Part shown: one piece after another, positions 46,887 to 58,875 of the stretch
How the letters are laid out: the number at the start of each line of letters is the position of its first letter
Position numbering within the stretch: position 1 is the stretch's first letter
Assembly: GCA_027919835.1 (NCBI GenBank)
Contig: JANVFP010000024.1
Location: 558,001 to 622,000, forward strand
Source of the DNA: Lentinula raphanica
Lineage: Eukaryota; Basidiomycota; Agaricomycetes; Agaricales; Omphalotaceae
Direction of reading: 5' to 3'
Length of the DNA stretch: 64,000 bases
Notes under the pieces: model-generated
Databases searched by the model: none
Told to the model about the DNA's origin: nothing
Seen by the model: the letters and a program-made list of their open reading frames with translations, nothing else
Program-made: the position numbers and the translations under genes

Positions 46887-48290
46887 GAATAAAATTTCCT
46901 TTTATGGTAATTTTATTCAATAAGTTCAGCATAAAATCTCTCATAAGTTGCCTTTTTTATTGATTCGAATTTTTACATCATTTTTCAATAAGTTTTTTGA
47001 CAAGTTCGGGCAACTTATGGAAACTTGCATGCAGTGAGGAAACCATTTCTCAATAATGAGACAGAGTAAGAGACAATAAACTTATTGTAAAATTCAAGTT
47101 GAATTATAGTAAATAAATAGTAGAAAAAATAGAATTATATCATAATTATTTTAAGGTAACAATGACAATTTATGCAAGATCTATTTCAAAGTTCTACTCG
47201 AATATTCTTTTGATTATGTCAAACTCATAAAAAAGTTATCAGTATAACTTACAGGAATTATTGAGATGTGAAGCAGAAATTATGTTATGTGTATAAAGCA
47301 TAGCTTCATAATAATTAGGATTATTTATAGTAAAATCACTCAATTTTTAATGCATAGATATAGATAAATTATGCTGATAATATTCTACCAGGAACCAAGG
47401 CATTCAGTATTATTTCACTATTGCTGTAAATTATTTGTCCTGTCTTTATACTAGAGAAATCCTGAATAGATTTTAACAAAATGATAAATTGTATGTATGA
47501 AATTCCATATAATTTTAAAGTAAATTATAAAAACTATTCTATAATAAATGTCAACTTTTTATGTACATATTTTATCATTATAGGTCAGAAATGCTGAGGT
47601 AAATCATGACACCCTAACATTGAAACAATAAATGTATGTTAAGATCATGAATTAGTTATACAGATTTTTGATAGAATTGTTTTACAGTATTCCATGTTTA
47701 TATATAGTAATACAATGGAAAAATCTACATATCATATTTAATAAATACTACTCTAGATTCAATAACTAATATCTGAATACTTTCAGAATCAGTTTATTAT
47801 AATTTTGTTTACTTATTGTCAAGTTCTGATAAAATGCTTTGAAATAACATCTTGAGTTATTTACTGTAAGTTATCAAACTTTGGATATTCTTCATAGAGC
47901 AACAGAGTTGTGACATGGATATGAAAATGATAACAAAAGATATCTATAATTTTACAATATATATTTTTTCTTATAATAAAAACTTCTAAAATATAACCTA
48001 TATCAAGTTATCATATGATTTGAGTAAAATTTTGCTTAGATTTTATTCAACAGCAAATACTCATATAGGCTCCTGAAGTTATAATCAGAGGATACTATAT
48101 GAACATCAAATCATTCCCATAAATTTGAATAAATATGAGTTAGCTTATAATAAACAAATAGTATACTCATACTAAACCTTTGTGAAGCTTTGTAAAGCAT
48201 ATCCTGTTACTGAATCTATAGTTATTGTATCATCATTATTAACTTATAGTAAACAGATACTGTACTATTTAATTTCCAAAATCTGTGGCT
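46887..48290. other. AT-rich region, no gene
   Basis: Very AT-rich with many short stops on both strands. A terminus-like GGAAACTTGCATGCAGTG ends at 47036 (see 6620). No coding or RNA signal seen from 47040 to 48290. Confidence 0.5.
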
Positions 48291-48299
48291 TCTATGGGA

Positions 48300-48690
48300 T
48301 CTACAAGATCTATGAAGTTTATGAGTCAGTGAGGTCTATGGAGTCAGTGAAATCTTTGAGGTCTATGAACTCAGTGAGGTCAGTGAGGTCAGTGAGGCCT
48401 ATGAGGTCTATGAGCTCAGTGAAGTCAGTGAGGTCTGTGAGGTCTGTGAGCTCAGTGAGGTCTATGGAATCTATGAAGTCTATGAGATCAGTGAGATCAG
48501 TGAGGTCTAAAGTCTGTGAGTGCAGCAAGTTCAGTGAAGTCTGTGAGTGAGTGAGGTCTGTGAACATAGCAAGTCTGTGAGGTCTGTGAGGTCTGTGAGG
48601 TCAGCAAGCAAGGACTGTGAGCACAGCAAGCCCAGTGAGTAAGTGAGATCTGTGAGCATGGCAAGCTCAGTTAGTGAGTGAGGTCTTCAA
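48300..48690. repeat. Purine/GT minisatellite (AGTGAGGTCTATGAGG-type)
   Basis: A tandem array of 9-10 bp words such as TCAGTGAGG, TCTATGAGG and TCTGTGAGG runs for nearly 400 bp. The open plus frame over it (S/M-R-S-V repeats) and the reverse frame (L-T-D repeats) are artefacts of the period. Confidence 0.8.
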
Positions 48691-48699
48691 TCTGAGAGC

Positions 48700-49481
48700 A
48701 CCTCAAGAAATGGCTGATTCCTAGAGGCTCTGAAAGTGCCTCAATGGCCTAGGCTGCCTAGGTTACCCAGGTCGCTAAACTGCTTTGTGGTGCTAAGTTG
48801 AAGTGCTTTGAGAATCTTTGAGGATCTTTGAGAGTCTTTGCAAAGCTTTGTAGCAACTCTTTAATATCAAATTCAATGAAAAAAACATCATTCAAATAGA
48901 GAATTAGATAAGTGCATTGCAGAACTTTTTTAATCTAGAAGATACATGCATTAACAACTCCAATTGACAACTTTGACAAGATCTTATTTCAATGGCATAT
49001 TTGGCCTGCCACCGTGAACCATGTACAATCAAAAAGTTTGACACCTGGTCAAAACACATATATAGCTATATTAACTGCATATCTACATGTTATATATGTT
49101 ATCATATCTCAATGAAGGACTTTATATATGACATTTATAGATTAGATTTCCTATATAATCTGGTACTAATTTAGATACTAGTACATTACAAATTCTTGTA
49201 ATTATATGTCTTATGTAATATAATAATTAAAAATTACAGAATACTAGAATATAAAATAGAATAGAATAGAATCTAATGTAAAATAGAAATGAGAGGAATC
49301 AACTGAGTTTTATTTAATTTATTTGCTTTTGAAAGCATCTCAAAGATCCTCAAAGAGACTCAAAGATACTAGGATTTGGGGGGTATCTCTGCAGGCTTTG
49401 GGGGCTCCAAAGCCTTGAAAGGCTCTAGGGGGCCTGAAAGCAGCTTTTAGTGGCTGAGAGCTCAGTACATTTTTCCTGATG
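48700..49481. mobile_element. CATCAGG-family element, right end only resolved
   Basis: The right end TTTTTCCTGATG stops at 49481, followed by TA, with the hallmark TTGGGGGGTATCTCTGC at 49375-49391. A segment at 49008-49055 is the inverse of part of the 39131-40585 element, so this is probably a related long element. Its left terminus was not found. Confidence 0.5.
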
Positions 49482-50767
49482 TATGGTGTACATGAAACAT
49501 GTACATGTATATCACACAGTCCAACCTCTATGATAGCTATCTGAATCATGTACAGACACTTCTAGTAGACTGTAGGAGTGCTTTTCTCATGACCCAGCAT
49601 CAGTAGACTTGCATTACATAGACATATGCAGTGACATTTAAATAAAACACTGTTATATCACAAAAGATCACAATATAGCTACCTCCACAAGCTGAATTTT
49701 CAAGTTCGCTGAATTGTAACTAGAGGAATATGATATAGACAACATCCTGACACAATATAAAGCCACCACAAAAATTATTGAGTGTGATATTAATGAATTT
49801 TGACTCAAAAACACCAAATAAGCGCCCAAAACTTGTTGTTATAAGTGTATTATTGTATAACAATGTCCCACAACCATTAAAGGTGTTTTATACTTACTGA
49901 TGAAGTGTGTTGAGTGTAAAAGTATAATGTGTGAGAACACTACTCCGAGGTTTTGATTGTTAAGTGTGTTATATTCATTGATGAAGTCTGTTGAGTATAA
50001 CATGCAGTCACACTGATCTGAGTTTTTTTCATTGTTAAGTGTGTTAAGTATAATACACATGAACACCATTCCAGGTTTTTCTTTTCATTATTCAATATAT
50101 TGAGTCAAGTGTGTTAAGTATAACACACATGAATACTGTTTCAAGGTTTGTCATTGTTAAGTGTGTTAAGTGTGTTGAGTATAACACACATGAACACTAT
50201 TCCGAAGCTTCTTCATTGTTAAATGTGTTAAACATAACACACATGTTACTGTTACAAGGTTTTTTTATGTGCACTGTGTTAAGTGTAATAAACATTGAGT
50301 ATAGTAAATATATTGAATGATTTAGGCTATTTGAGTGTTTGAGGGCACTAGGTGTGCTAAAAATAGCATATAGATCATCTATACATAATGCCTGATGGTT
50401 GTGGTATCATTTGAAGTAATAAAATTTTTGATACTTGTTATATATTTTTTTTTTAACTTTGCATTTTCAGGGCCAACAAAGCAACCCTGATTTTTTTGAG
50501 TATTTTGAAAGATTTTTACTGATTTTTTGCTACCTGATGAGATCAAGTTCTATTTTTAGACAAATTTCCTTTTTAGGCAATTTTGATGTGCCTGAGGTAA
50601 CCAGGACATCACTGCAGCTATTTTTGGTTCCCTGTGATTTTTAGCATTTGAAGATCAATGATGTTATATTATACATTTTTTTTCAAAAAGGCAAGAACCA
50701 AAAAAGGAAGGTGATGATGTAATAATGTAACCCTAATTTACCTGATTTCATAATTGCCATAAATGTA

Positions 50768-51923
50768 CAGTTGGTGACAAGCAAAGTCAACAAATTTTTT
50801 AATCCATTTATTGTGACATCAAAAACAGTCACAGATGGTATATCTGTGTTTAATGCATACAAGGGCACCTATAGATAGATGATTCAACAAGCAGATTTTC
50901 TGAATTCTTGATATTATTTTTCTGACCCAAAAAATTTGGCCGTACCTGAAAAAATATCAGGAAAATTTGGGAAAAATGTGGAAAAGGTTCCTTTTGAGTA
51001 ACTGAGCATGAAGCAATAATAAAAATGCTACCAAATCATGTCAATTTCTCAGATATTAATAAGTTTTCCTCACGTGAGAACAAAAATTTTACACACCACA
51101 GCAACAAGAAATTGTTTTGGACACCTCAATGAGAGTGCCCATGCCTCATTAGACATTGCAGATGTTTTTGGGCCTGAGATACTGAGAATCAAGAGACATG
51201 GTTATGAAATATGTACTTTATGTTATAAACACTTGGGTAAGCTGCTTTGATGCGATCAAATAGTGGCAATGTGCCGAGCACACTTGACCTTGGCAAATTA
51301 GAACAGACTTCCATAGCTAGAAGGACAGCTATTTCAGATCCTGATTGAAGTTACTTGTTGCATGACCTTGCAAACAACTATTATTTCACTGAATTACACA
51401 CTTCTGAGCCTATATATGAGCCAATGAAATCTCAGAAAAATTTGGCCGTTCCCAAAAAAGCGTGGGAAAAACTTCAGAGGTAGTTTTTTGAGCTCCTTTC
51501 ATTGATTCAAGTCTGATTCTGATATTAATTTGGCCTAAATAATTCAGATTCCTTCCCAAACAAATTTGTTGACTTTGCTTTAAGGGTCTTCAGCAGGTCA
51601 GGTAACCTGTGAGTACTCGCAGGTAAGATCCGTGGGAATACCTGCAGGTTTTGTGACCCGCAGGTCCAGGTACCTGTGTGCACAGGTCATGACAGGTCAC
51701 AGGTCAGACTTAGAAAATTATTTTATAGGGACAGGTCCAGGTAACCTGCAGGTATCGTCAAATTACTTGCAGGTATACCTGGACCTGCAGGTCAGGTACC
51801 TGTGAGCACAGGTCAGCAACAGGTCACAGGTCAGGATGTTGGAGGCAAAATACCTGCAGGTCAGGTCACAGGTATGACTCGTCCGGGACTCGTGAAGACC
51901 CTTACTTTGCTTGTCACCAACTG
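50768..51923. mobile_element. TA-flanked inverted-repeat element inside E3
   Basis: 1,156 bp, ends CAGTTGGTGACAAGCAAAGT and ACTTTGCTTGTCACCAACTG, flanked by TA on both sides. Removing it and one TA restores the E3 arm (compare 18250-18300). TA duplication and termini suit the Tc1/mariner-pogo superfamily. There is no intact transposase; a 70-codon frame at 51038-51250 is unassigned. The right third is an array of ACAGGT/ACCTGT sites. Confidence 0.75.
51590..51875. repeat. Dense CAGGT/ACCTG array
   Basis: About two dozen CAGGT or ACCTG half-sites in under 300 bp, many arranged as CAGGTACCTG, CAGGTCACAGGTCAG or ACCTGCAGGT palindromes. It lies subterminally in the TA-flanked element, where transposase binding arrays are often found. 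Confidence 0.75.
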
Positions 51924-52158
51924 TATTCACTTTGCAAAGTGCAGCACAACTTTGCAAAGTAGATTTATTATAATATATCTATTAAATAATAAAAGAACTA
52001 TTAAATATTAATAAATATAATAAATAGCTGGGTACCCCCGGAGCCCTACTGGCCTGCCCGGAAGAGTTTTTTAAGCTTGGAAAGCCACTCCTGTTACTTT
52101 GCAAGTCATATATGGAGACTTCTCAGTCTACTTTGTGAAGTTCTTACAGCTACAGCTG

Positions 52159-52282
52159 GGAGAGTGAGGTTGTTGTTGATGCCACTGCAGGGGAGATGGA
52201 TTCAGCATCAGAGTGTGAGGAGGAGGATAAGGCGGGTATTTTTGAAGATGACGACATGGCCGATATTCCTGAAGACAATCAA
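52159..52282 (+). pseudogene. Acidic C-terminal end of an unknown gene, truncated by E3
   Basis: Frame ESEVVVDATAGEMDSASECE followed by EEDKAGIFEDDDMAD and a TAA at 52282-52284 starts right at the E3 junction. Acidic tails like this occur in several transposase proteins, but the family cannot be fixed from 40 residues. Confidence 0.35.
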
Positions 52283-52284
52283 TA

Positions 52285-53250
52285 ATTGTATATATATATA
52301 TTTTGAGACACTTGCCTATTCATTACGCATAACATCTACAAAATAGATATATGTGTTTTGGAAAATATATTCTTGTTTTTTTGGGTAATTCGTGCAAATT
52401 TATATATGCGAATATATATATGCAGTAGCTATTGACAATCAAGGAAAGTCTTAAAAACACTAGCGAGGTGCCGGGGAGGTATCAACCTAATGGTTATGCA
52501 TAGCAGGGGATGCCGAAGTGTCGCTAGAAGAGCCCTATCTAGGCTCTGAGTGAGTGGACAGCTGCCCCATTGTTATGCAAAATGGGTCTCAGGCACTTGC
52601 CCGTTCATTATGCATAACACCTACAGCTACGGGTGAATCATTTGAACTCATTGAAGAGCTTTGGAAAATCTTTAAATATCTCTCAAAGACTTTCAGAGAT
52701 TCTCAGAAATATTCAAACATTTCTAAAGATATCCAAAGATATTCAGAGATTTTGAAAGACGTTCAAGGAACTCCAAAGGCTTTAGGTTTTGGGGGGTGTC
52801 TCAGGAGACACCAAAGACACTGAAGACTCTAGAGACCCCAGGCAGCCTGAAACTCTTTGAGATCTATGTTGGGAAGCCCTGAGCACAGAATATTTTTGCT
52901 GATGCATGTATACCTCATGTATGCCTTGTGTATGCCTCATGTGTGCCACATGTATCTAGCATACCACATGTATGCCTCATGTATGCTTCATGTATACCAC
53001 ATACATACCACATGTACACTACATGTACAGCCTCATGCCCTAGATTTGCCTCATGGACTGCCTTATGGGTTGCCTCATGTTATCCTGAGTCATATTGGTC
53101 TGTCTTGTGTTCTGTGAGTTATAATGGTGATTGTTGAGTTGCTGAAATAAATATTTTGGAGTTTTGTAGTACTGTAGGAAAATAGGCTGGCAAATGTGGA
53201 ATGGGATCTAGGTTTTAGGCAGGCAATGCAAAATGCCTGATTCCTGACAC
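52285..53250. repeat. Repeat-rich stretch with partial CATCAGG-family element
   Basis: The right half of a family member ends GAATATTTTTGCTGATG at 52904, with TTGGGGGGTGTCTC at 52789. Its left end is eroded. From 52905 to 53050 a minisatellite with CATGTATGCCTC and CACATGTA words follows. Frames here are not genes. Confidence 0.5.
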
Positions 53251-53329
53251 ATCTCCCCCATTGTCCTATCCAATTTACCTATGGTGATAGGCTATGCCAT
53301 CTCTGTGCAAGAGACACTTGCAACATCCC

Positions 53330-53660
53330 CAGTAAGCAAGTCTCTCTATGCATCAGCAAAACCTGGGATTTGTGCCCCAGCACTCCCAGCATTTCTATTG
53401 TGCTGTCCAGCACCGTCCAGCACTGAATTAACACTGGACAGGCTCAATACATTCTCTTTATACATTTCTTCAGATCTCTTTATAATATGGCATCATGAGA
53501 GTAAGCAAGTTGCTGCCTTGCCAATACTAAATTGTACTGCAGAACTGGACAGTGCTGGACAATATTGAATGGGAACTACTAGACAGCACTGTCCAGCAAT
53601 AAATCAGTATTGTCCAGTGCTGTTCAGCAGTAGCTTTGCTGGGAGTGCTGTAGGTGCTGT
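53330..53660. repeat. CTGTCCAGCA / TGCTGGACAG cluster
   Basis: Around ten copies of CTGTCCAGCA-like words in both orientations, some adjacent (GCTGTCCAGCACCGTCCAGC). They could fold into hairpins. No gene is seen. Confidence 0.6.
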
Positions 53661-53792
53661 CCATGATTGGCAGCCCCATCAGCACTATTTGATACCAGAT
53701 ATGAACCTCAAAGGTCCCATACATCCAAGGAGGATGCAAATCTTTGCATAGTATTGTCTTTTAGTATTGGATCATAAGTGATGTGCTGAGCC

Positions 53793-54015
53793 TATCAGAA
53801 AAATATATCTAGGCCCAAGTTGCCCAGAATTGCCTGGAGACACCCCCAAAATTCCAGGCAGTTTAAAGACTTTGAAATTATTTCAAGCCAACCTAGTGTC
53901 TTCAGGCTTACCTGAGTTGCTTTGAAAATCTTTGGAAATCTTTGAGTATCTCTGGGAAGCCTGGGCTTTCAGGGGTGTCTCTAGGCTCTCTGGGTTGAGG
54001 GTATTTTTCCTGATG
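53793..54015. mobile_element. MITE, CATCAGG family, copy 8 (GGAGACACCCCCAAAA type)
   Basis: About 223 bp. The left end is degenerate (TATCAGAAAAATATATC), the right end TATTTTTCCTGATG. GCC lies on both sides. It shares a long interior with the copy ending at 59771 (TTCAGGCTTACCTGAGTTGC), so these two are one subfamily. Confidence 0.75.
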
Positions 54016-54317
54016 GCCCGAGATGGCAGTGTTTGATACTATTATGTGAATAACTTTGTATTACATACTATTGTATTTACTGATTGACAGATGATATGAA
54101 ATGAGATCTAGAAAGGTGTCATGAGATGTCAGGTGGATACTAGCTCAATTGAACATTGCAAATCACATGAACTTCCCTGCTCAATGTTCTGCCAAACAGT
54201 CCCTTATCAAGTGCTTGTAAAGATATATAAAGGCTCTTCAATTTGTACATTTCTGAGCATCCTTCCATCCCATCAAAAGTTAGCTTGGAGTCTCAACTTA
54301 CATTGATTATCTACATA

Positions 54318-57300
54318 ATGGAAAAGCAGAGGTAATTTACCATTGTGTCATGATTTTAATGATCATACATTGTGATTCATATCTGATAATATTTGTAGCA
54401 ATATTCATCAGTACACAGAAAGGTAAGATTCATGAGATAGACCTCTGTTCATGTATGTACCAAAGTCTGAGACCTCTTGCAAAAATAGTGGCATATTCAG
54501 CAATGCACAAAACACAACAGTTACAGGAGGGGAATTCAATGCAGCAGGAAGAGATATTAACAAAATTTACTACTGTAAGTGAAATATCAAAACTAAGTCT
54601 ACTGAATATTGATATGATGATATCCAGATCTCTCAACTGATGAAGAAAAGAAACTGCAAGGCTGGCTTGCTGCTCCAGATAGTTCTAGCAATTATTCAAC
54701 AGCTTTAAATAAAAGAGCACCTGGAACAGGCCAATGGATTCTTAAAAATTCTGAATACCTCAGTTGGGAGAAGGAAGGAAGTATCTTGTGGATTCAAGGC
54801 CAAGGTGATTCATTTCCATGCATTTAAACCTAAATATAACAGAGTGCTTTCCTTTGCATTGCAGCTGGATCAGGCAAAACATTTCTGGTGTAAGTTCTTT
54901 TAAAGATGAAAGTATCAAAAGTGAGTTCAGATTATACTGATTACTTACCCATCTTAGTACCAGTATCATTGAACACCTCAAAAAAGCAAGCTTATGGTTT
55001 ATAGTAGTTTATCACTACTTTGACAACCGTGATAATTCTGGAAGCAAATCAAGTTTCCAAGGATTGCTGTTATCCTTGATTTTGCAATTAGGTGCTCAAA
55101 ACCATCAAATTCATCCTGCATTGAAAAGCTTGCATAAATCTTCAAGCCATGGGCTTGCTCAATCCATACCTACCAACATTGAACTAGTGGATACTCTATT
55201 AAAAATTACCAAGGATTTAGTCCAGCAAGATCATTCTATTTATATAATTGTTGATGCTTTAGATGAATGTAAAGAAGATGCTGATGTTTGGGAATTTTGT
55301 AAAAACATAACCAGCTTTCCTTTGGTCAGAATCATAGTTTCAAGCCGCAATCATCTACCTGAGTCCTGCCACTACACTACAATATTTTTGAAAAATAGTA
55401 ATGGGATTGATGGTGACATTGCAACTTTCATTGATACACAAATATCATTCAAAAATACAACCCTAAATTCTGAAGTAAAAGAAACATTGATGAACAAGGC
55501 AGATGGAGGGTAAGTTCTGACATAATCCATTGAGTTGCTACTTTCTCATCACACTACAGATTTCGTTACATTGACTGTCAACTTCAAATTTTGAAAGAGT
55601 GTGCTAATGAAATGACAGTATATAAAGTACTAGCTAAGTTACCTTCAAATCTGCAAGAAATATATATGGAAGCAATAAAAAAATGTAAAAAAAGCCCTCA
55701 TTCTGAAGATGCACATCATCTTCTTCTATGGCTTTTGTATTCTCACACACCTCTGCACATAGACCAAGTTGGAGGTTTTCTGTCAATTGACTTGGAATCA
55801 AAGCAAGCTCACCCTAATGCCATCATGCTAGGTGGGATAGAAAAAGTTATTGATACCACTCTGGTTACTGTTGATGATCATCATATTATCCAATTTGCAC
55901 ATGCTTCTGTAAAGGATTTCTTGGTTGAAAGCAACAGTAATAATTATGCAGCTCAATTATTTGCCATTAATGCACAATTGGCACACAATGTAATAACACA
56001 AAAGTGTTTAATTGCTCTCTTGCAAAACAATGCATCTGATGAGATTCTATCTGAATCTGATGAATCTATATCTGATCATCAATATATTATTAATTTTGAA
56101 AAATATGCAATGGAATATTGGATAATGCATATTCAATATCTTGAAAATTTAGAGATTTCATATCAAGATACAGATCAGCTTATTGATATCTTCCTTCAAG
56201 ATGCATCTGAACCATTCATGAACTGGAAGAGGAGCTTCAATTATGCTGAGTGTATATATAGATACATGCAAGAAAGTTATATATATAATGATAATACATG
56301 GCAATATGATGATGATATGCAGCAATATGTCAGTAATTTTGAAGCATATACTGGTTTACATATTGTGGCATTGTTTGGGCTTAAAAATAGTGTCAAAAGG
56401 CTGTTAATTAATATTAAGAAATCAGATGAAGGTGAGTTAGCTAGAACTCAAAGCAATATCAGATTCACTTATCATGAAATGACAATTAGATACGAATATT
56501 TTGAGTAAAATAGTTGAAACACCATTACAGCTAGCTGTATATGAAGGTCACATAGATGTTGTTGATCTGCTTCTTGAAGATGGTAAAGACATTAATATAC
56601 AAGCAGGTTACTTGGGAACTCCAATTCATGTAGCAGTAATTGTACAAAGAAAGGATATTATTGAAATTCTCCTCAAACATGGTGCAGATCCTAATACTCG
56701 GTGGGAGTTTCATAAAAAAGTGATTTATATAGCAGCATCTCAAGATGACAAAGATATTTTTGAGCTCCTTGAGAATTATGGTGCAAATCTTGATGCTCAA
56801 GATGAAGAATATCAAGATGAAATTAAGAGAGCAGCCTTATGGGGTTACAGGAAGATAATAGAACAGTTTCTCCAGCATGGAAAAAATATCAATATGCAAG
56901 CAGCATATTGGGGACATGCTATACATATGGCAATATCTAATGGTCACGCGGATATTGTTGAACTTCTTCTTGAATGTGGTGTGGATGTCAGTGCTCAGGA
57001 TCAAAACTGCCAAAATACAATTTATGCAGCATTATGTCAAAATAACAAGAAAATTATTGAGCTAATCCTTCAACATAGTACAGATATTGATACCTGGAGT
57101 AAAGACTCTGCAGATGCAATGAAAATGGCAGCAAATTGTAGGAACAAAAATATTATTGAACTACTTTTTAAGCATGGTGCAAATATCAATGCTCCTAGTG
57201 GACAATATGGAACATCAATTTATGCAGCAGTATTGAAGAATTACAAGGATATCATTGAATTGCTTCTTCATTATGGAGCAAATGTCAATGGTGAAGGTGA

Positions 57301-57991
57301 ATTCTATGGGACTGTACTTCAAGCAGCAGTATTTAAGGGTCACAAGGATATTGCTGAGCTGCTTCTTGCTTCTGGTGCAAATTCCAATGCAGAAGGTGGA
57401 TTTTATGGAACTGCAATTCAGGCAGCAGCATTTTTGGGTCACAAGAGTTTTCTTGAGCTGCTTCTTAGTTATAAAGCAAATGTCAATGCTAAATGTGGAT
57501 TTTATGGGACTCCAATTCAAGCAGCAGCATTTTCTGGTTACAAACACATTATTGAGCTGCTTATTGCTTATGGTGCAAATGTCAATGCTCAATGTGGATT
57601 TTATGGAACTGCAATTCAAGCTGCAGCATTTTGGGATCACAAGAATATTATTGAGCTGCTTCTTGCTCATGGTGCAAATGTCAATGCTGAGGGTGGATAT
57701 TATGGAACTGCAATTCAAGCTGCAGCAGTTGCAGGTCACAGAGATATTATTGAACTGCTTCTTACTTATGGTGCAAATGTCAATACTGAAGGTGGAGACT
57801 ATGGAACTGCCATTCAAGCAGCAGCATTTGGGGGTCACAAGGATATTATTGAACTGCTTCTTAGTCATGGTGCAAATGTGAATGCTAAGGGTGGGAAATA
57901 TGGAACTGCAATGGAAGAAGCAACCAATGGAGGTCATTATGATATTGTTCAACTTCTTTGCAAACATAATGCAAATCTCAACTTTATCTAA
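54318..57991 (+). CDS. NACHT-ankyrin (NLR-like) protein
   Basis: The first secure exon begins near 54465 with SGIFSNAQNTTVTGGEFNAA, a segment typical of agaricomycete NACHT proteins; earlier exons from about 54318 are uncertain. Next come a ~54651-54803 exon (STDEEKKLQGWL, EYLSWEKEGSILWIQGQ), 54865-54889 (Walker A, AGSGKTFL), 54958-55509 (Walker B, YIIVDALDEC, and an SSRNHLP sensor-like loop), 55560-56431 (LPSNLQEIY, HASVKDFLVES) and 56490-57991. The last exon encodes 15 ankyrin repeats of 33 residues; repeats 8-14 are almost identical (GTAIQAAAFxGHKDIIELLL). Family role: a signal-dependent oligomerising ATPase in fungal non-self recognition or cell death. Strongly AT-rich codon use. All junctions keep phase. 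Confidence 0.85.
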
Positions 57992-58352
57992 TTTAAATAT
58001 AGTAGGCCTATAGTTGAGGAATCACTTACTATTCAATGTGTTTCAGGTATATTTCAAAGTTTTGTTTTTGATTATTCACAATGTTTACATTGGTTGCAAA
58101 ATATTTATTGAACTGTAATTTGAATATTACTAGCTGGGTGATATTTTGAACTAGTATTGTGAGTGTTTCAGTACAAATCTTAGCAAAGAATGAAGTTTGC
58201 AGGCCAAGTTGAAGCCCCCAACCTTGAACTTGACCTCAATAGGTTCCATATCACCTCAGGCACCCTTAAATCCTGCCCACTTAGGGGGGCTTAATACCCA
58301 CTAAATACCCTCACCTAATGGGGGGGATTACTGGGCAATTATCCAATGGGTA
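57992..58352. other. 3' flank and first copy of a local repeat
   Basis: From about 58253 a segment with CACCCTTAAATCCTGCC, CTTAGGGGGG and ATTACTGGGCAATTA appears. A diverged direct copy follows at about 58461-58545, on the other side of a partial MITE. Confidence 0.55.
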
Positions 58353-58475
58353 CATCAGGAAAAATACCTTCAGCCCAGCGAGCCTAGATACACCCCCAAA
58401 GGCCCAGGCTTTCCAAAGATACTCAAAGATTTCCAAATATTTTCAAAGCAACTCAGGTCACTTCAGGCACTCTTA
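58353..58475. mobile_element. Truncated MITE, CATCAGG family, copy 10
   Basis: The left end CATCAGGAAAAATACCTTC is preceded by TA, with AGATACACCCCCAAAGG inside. The right half is missing and the local repeat resumes. Confidence 0.65.
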
Positions 58476-58714
58476 AATCTTACCAACTTAGGGGGGACTA
58501 CCCTCCAAATGCCCTCCCCTGATGGGGAGGATTACTGGGCAATTACCCTGCCTCTAGTGCCAGGGGTCCTTGTCAGGTATTACCCAAGATGGTAACACCT
58601 TACCAGTATATACTCATACTGCATTTGGTCAGTGTATGTAGTATGAAGCTTTTATGCATAGCTATCTGCGGTATTGTAGCTCACAATTCTTTGTAAAATT
58701 AAAATATCACTTTC

Positions 58715-58875
58715 TATGGGTAATACCATCAATGGGTAATACCACTCACTAGGAATTTCATTGATAGGCAACAGGCTGCCACTGAGAGATAATATCAAGC
58801 ATGGGTAATACCATAGCTGGGTAATACCATAGCTGGGTAATACCACCTGTGGGTATTACCATACCATCATTCCCA
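58715..58875. repeat. GGGTAATACCA short repeat array
   Basis: About eight copies of GGGTAATACCA, some in direct tandem (ATAGCTGGGTAATACC twice) and one inverted (GGTATTACC). The word is itself partly palindromic. The minus frame across it is an artefact. Confidence 0.75.

Larger units (their letters stand above)
49482..52158. mobile_element. Palindromic element E3, one arm, carrying an insertion
   Basis: Starting at the centre-type sequence (GTACATGAAACATGTACATG at 49489) it matches an E1/E2 half through the minisatellite, core and GC-rich block. It ends in AGTTCTTACAGCTACAGCTG at 52158. The opposite arm is absent. The arm is interrupted by a separate element at 50768-51923. Divergence from E1/E2 is visibly higher. 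The seven bases after the end are GGAGAGT. Confidence 0.8.

Noticed and set aside
48182..48567. Long frames with S-V-R or L-T-D repeats
   Set aside because: Both strands are open only because of a 9-10 bp tandem repeat.
57215..57967. 250-codon minus frame and 208-codon plus frame over the ankyrin exon
   Set aside because: Shadow frames of a 99-bp in-frame repeat; the ankyrin frame has family motifs and splice phase.
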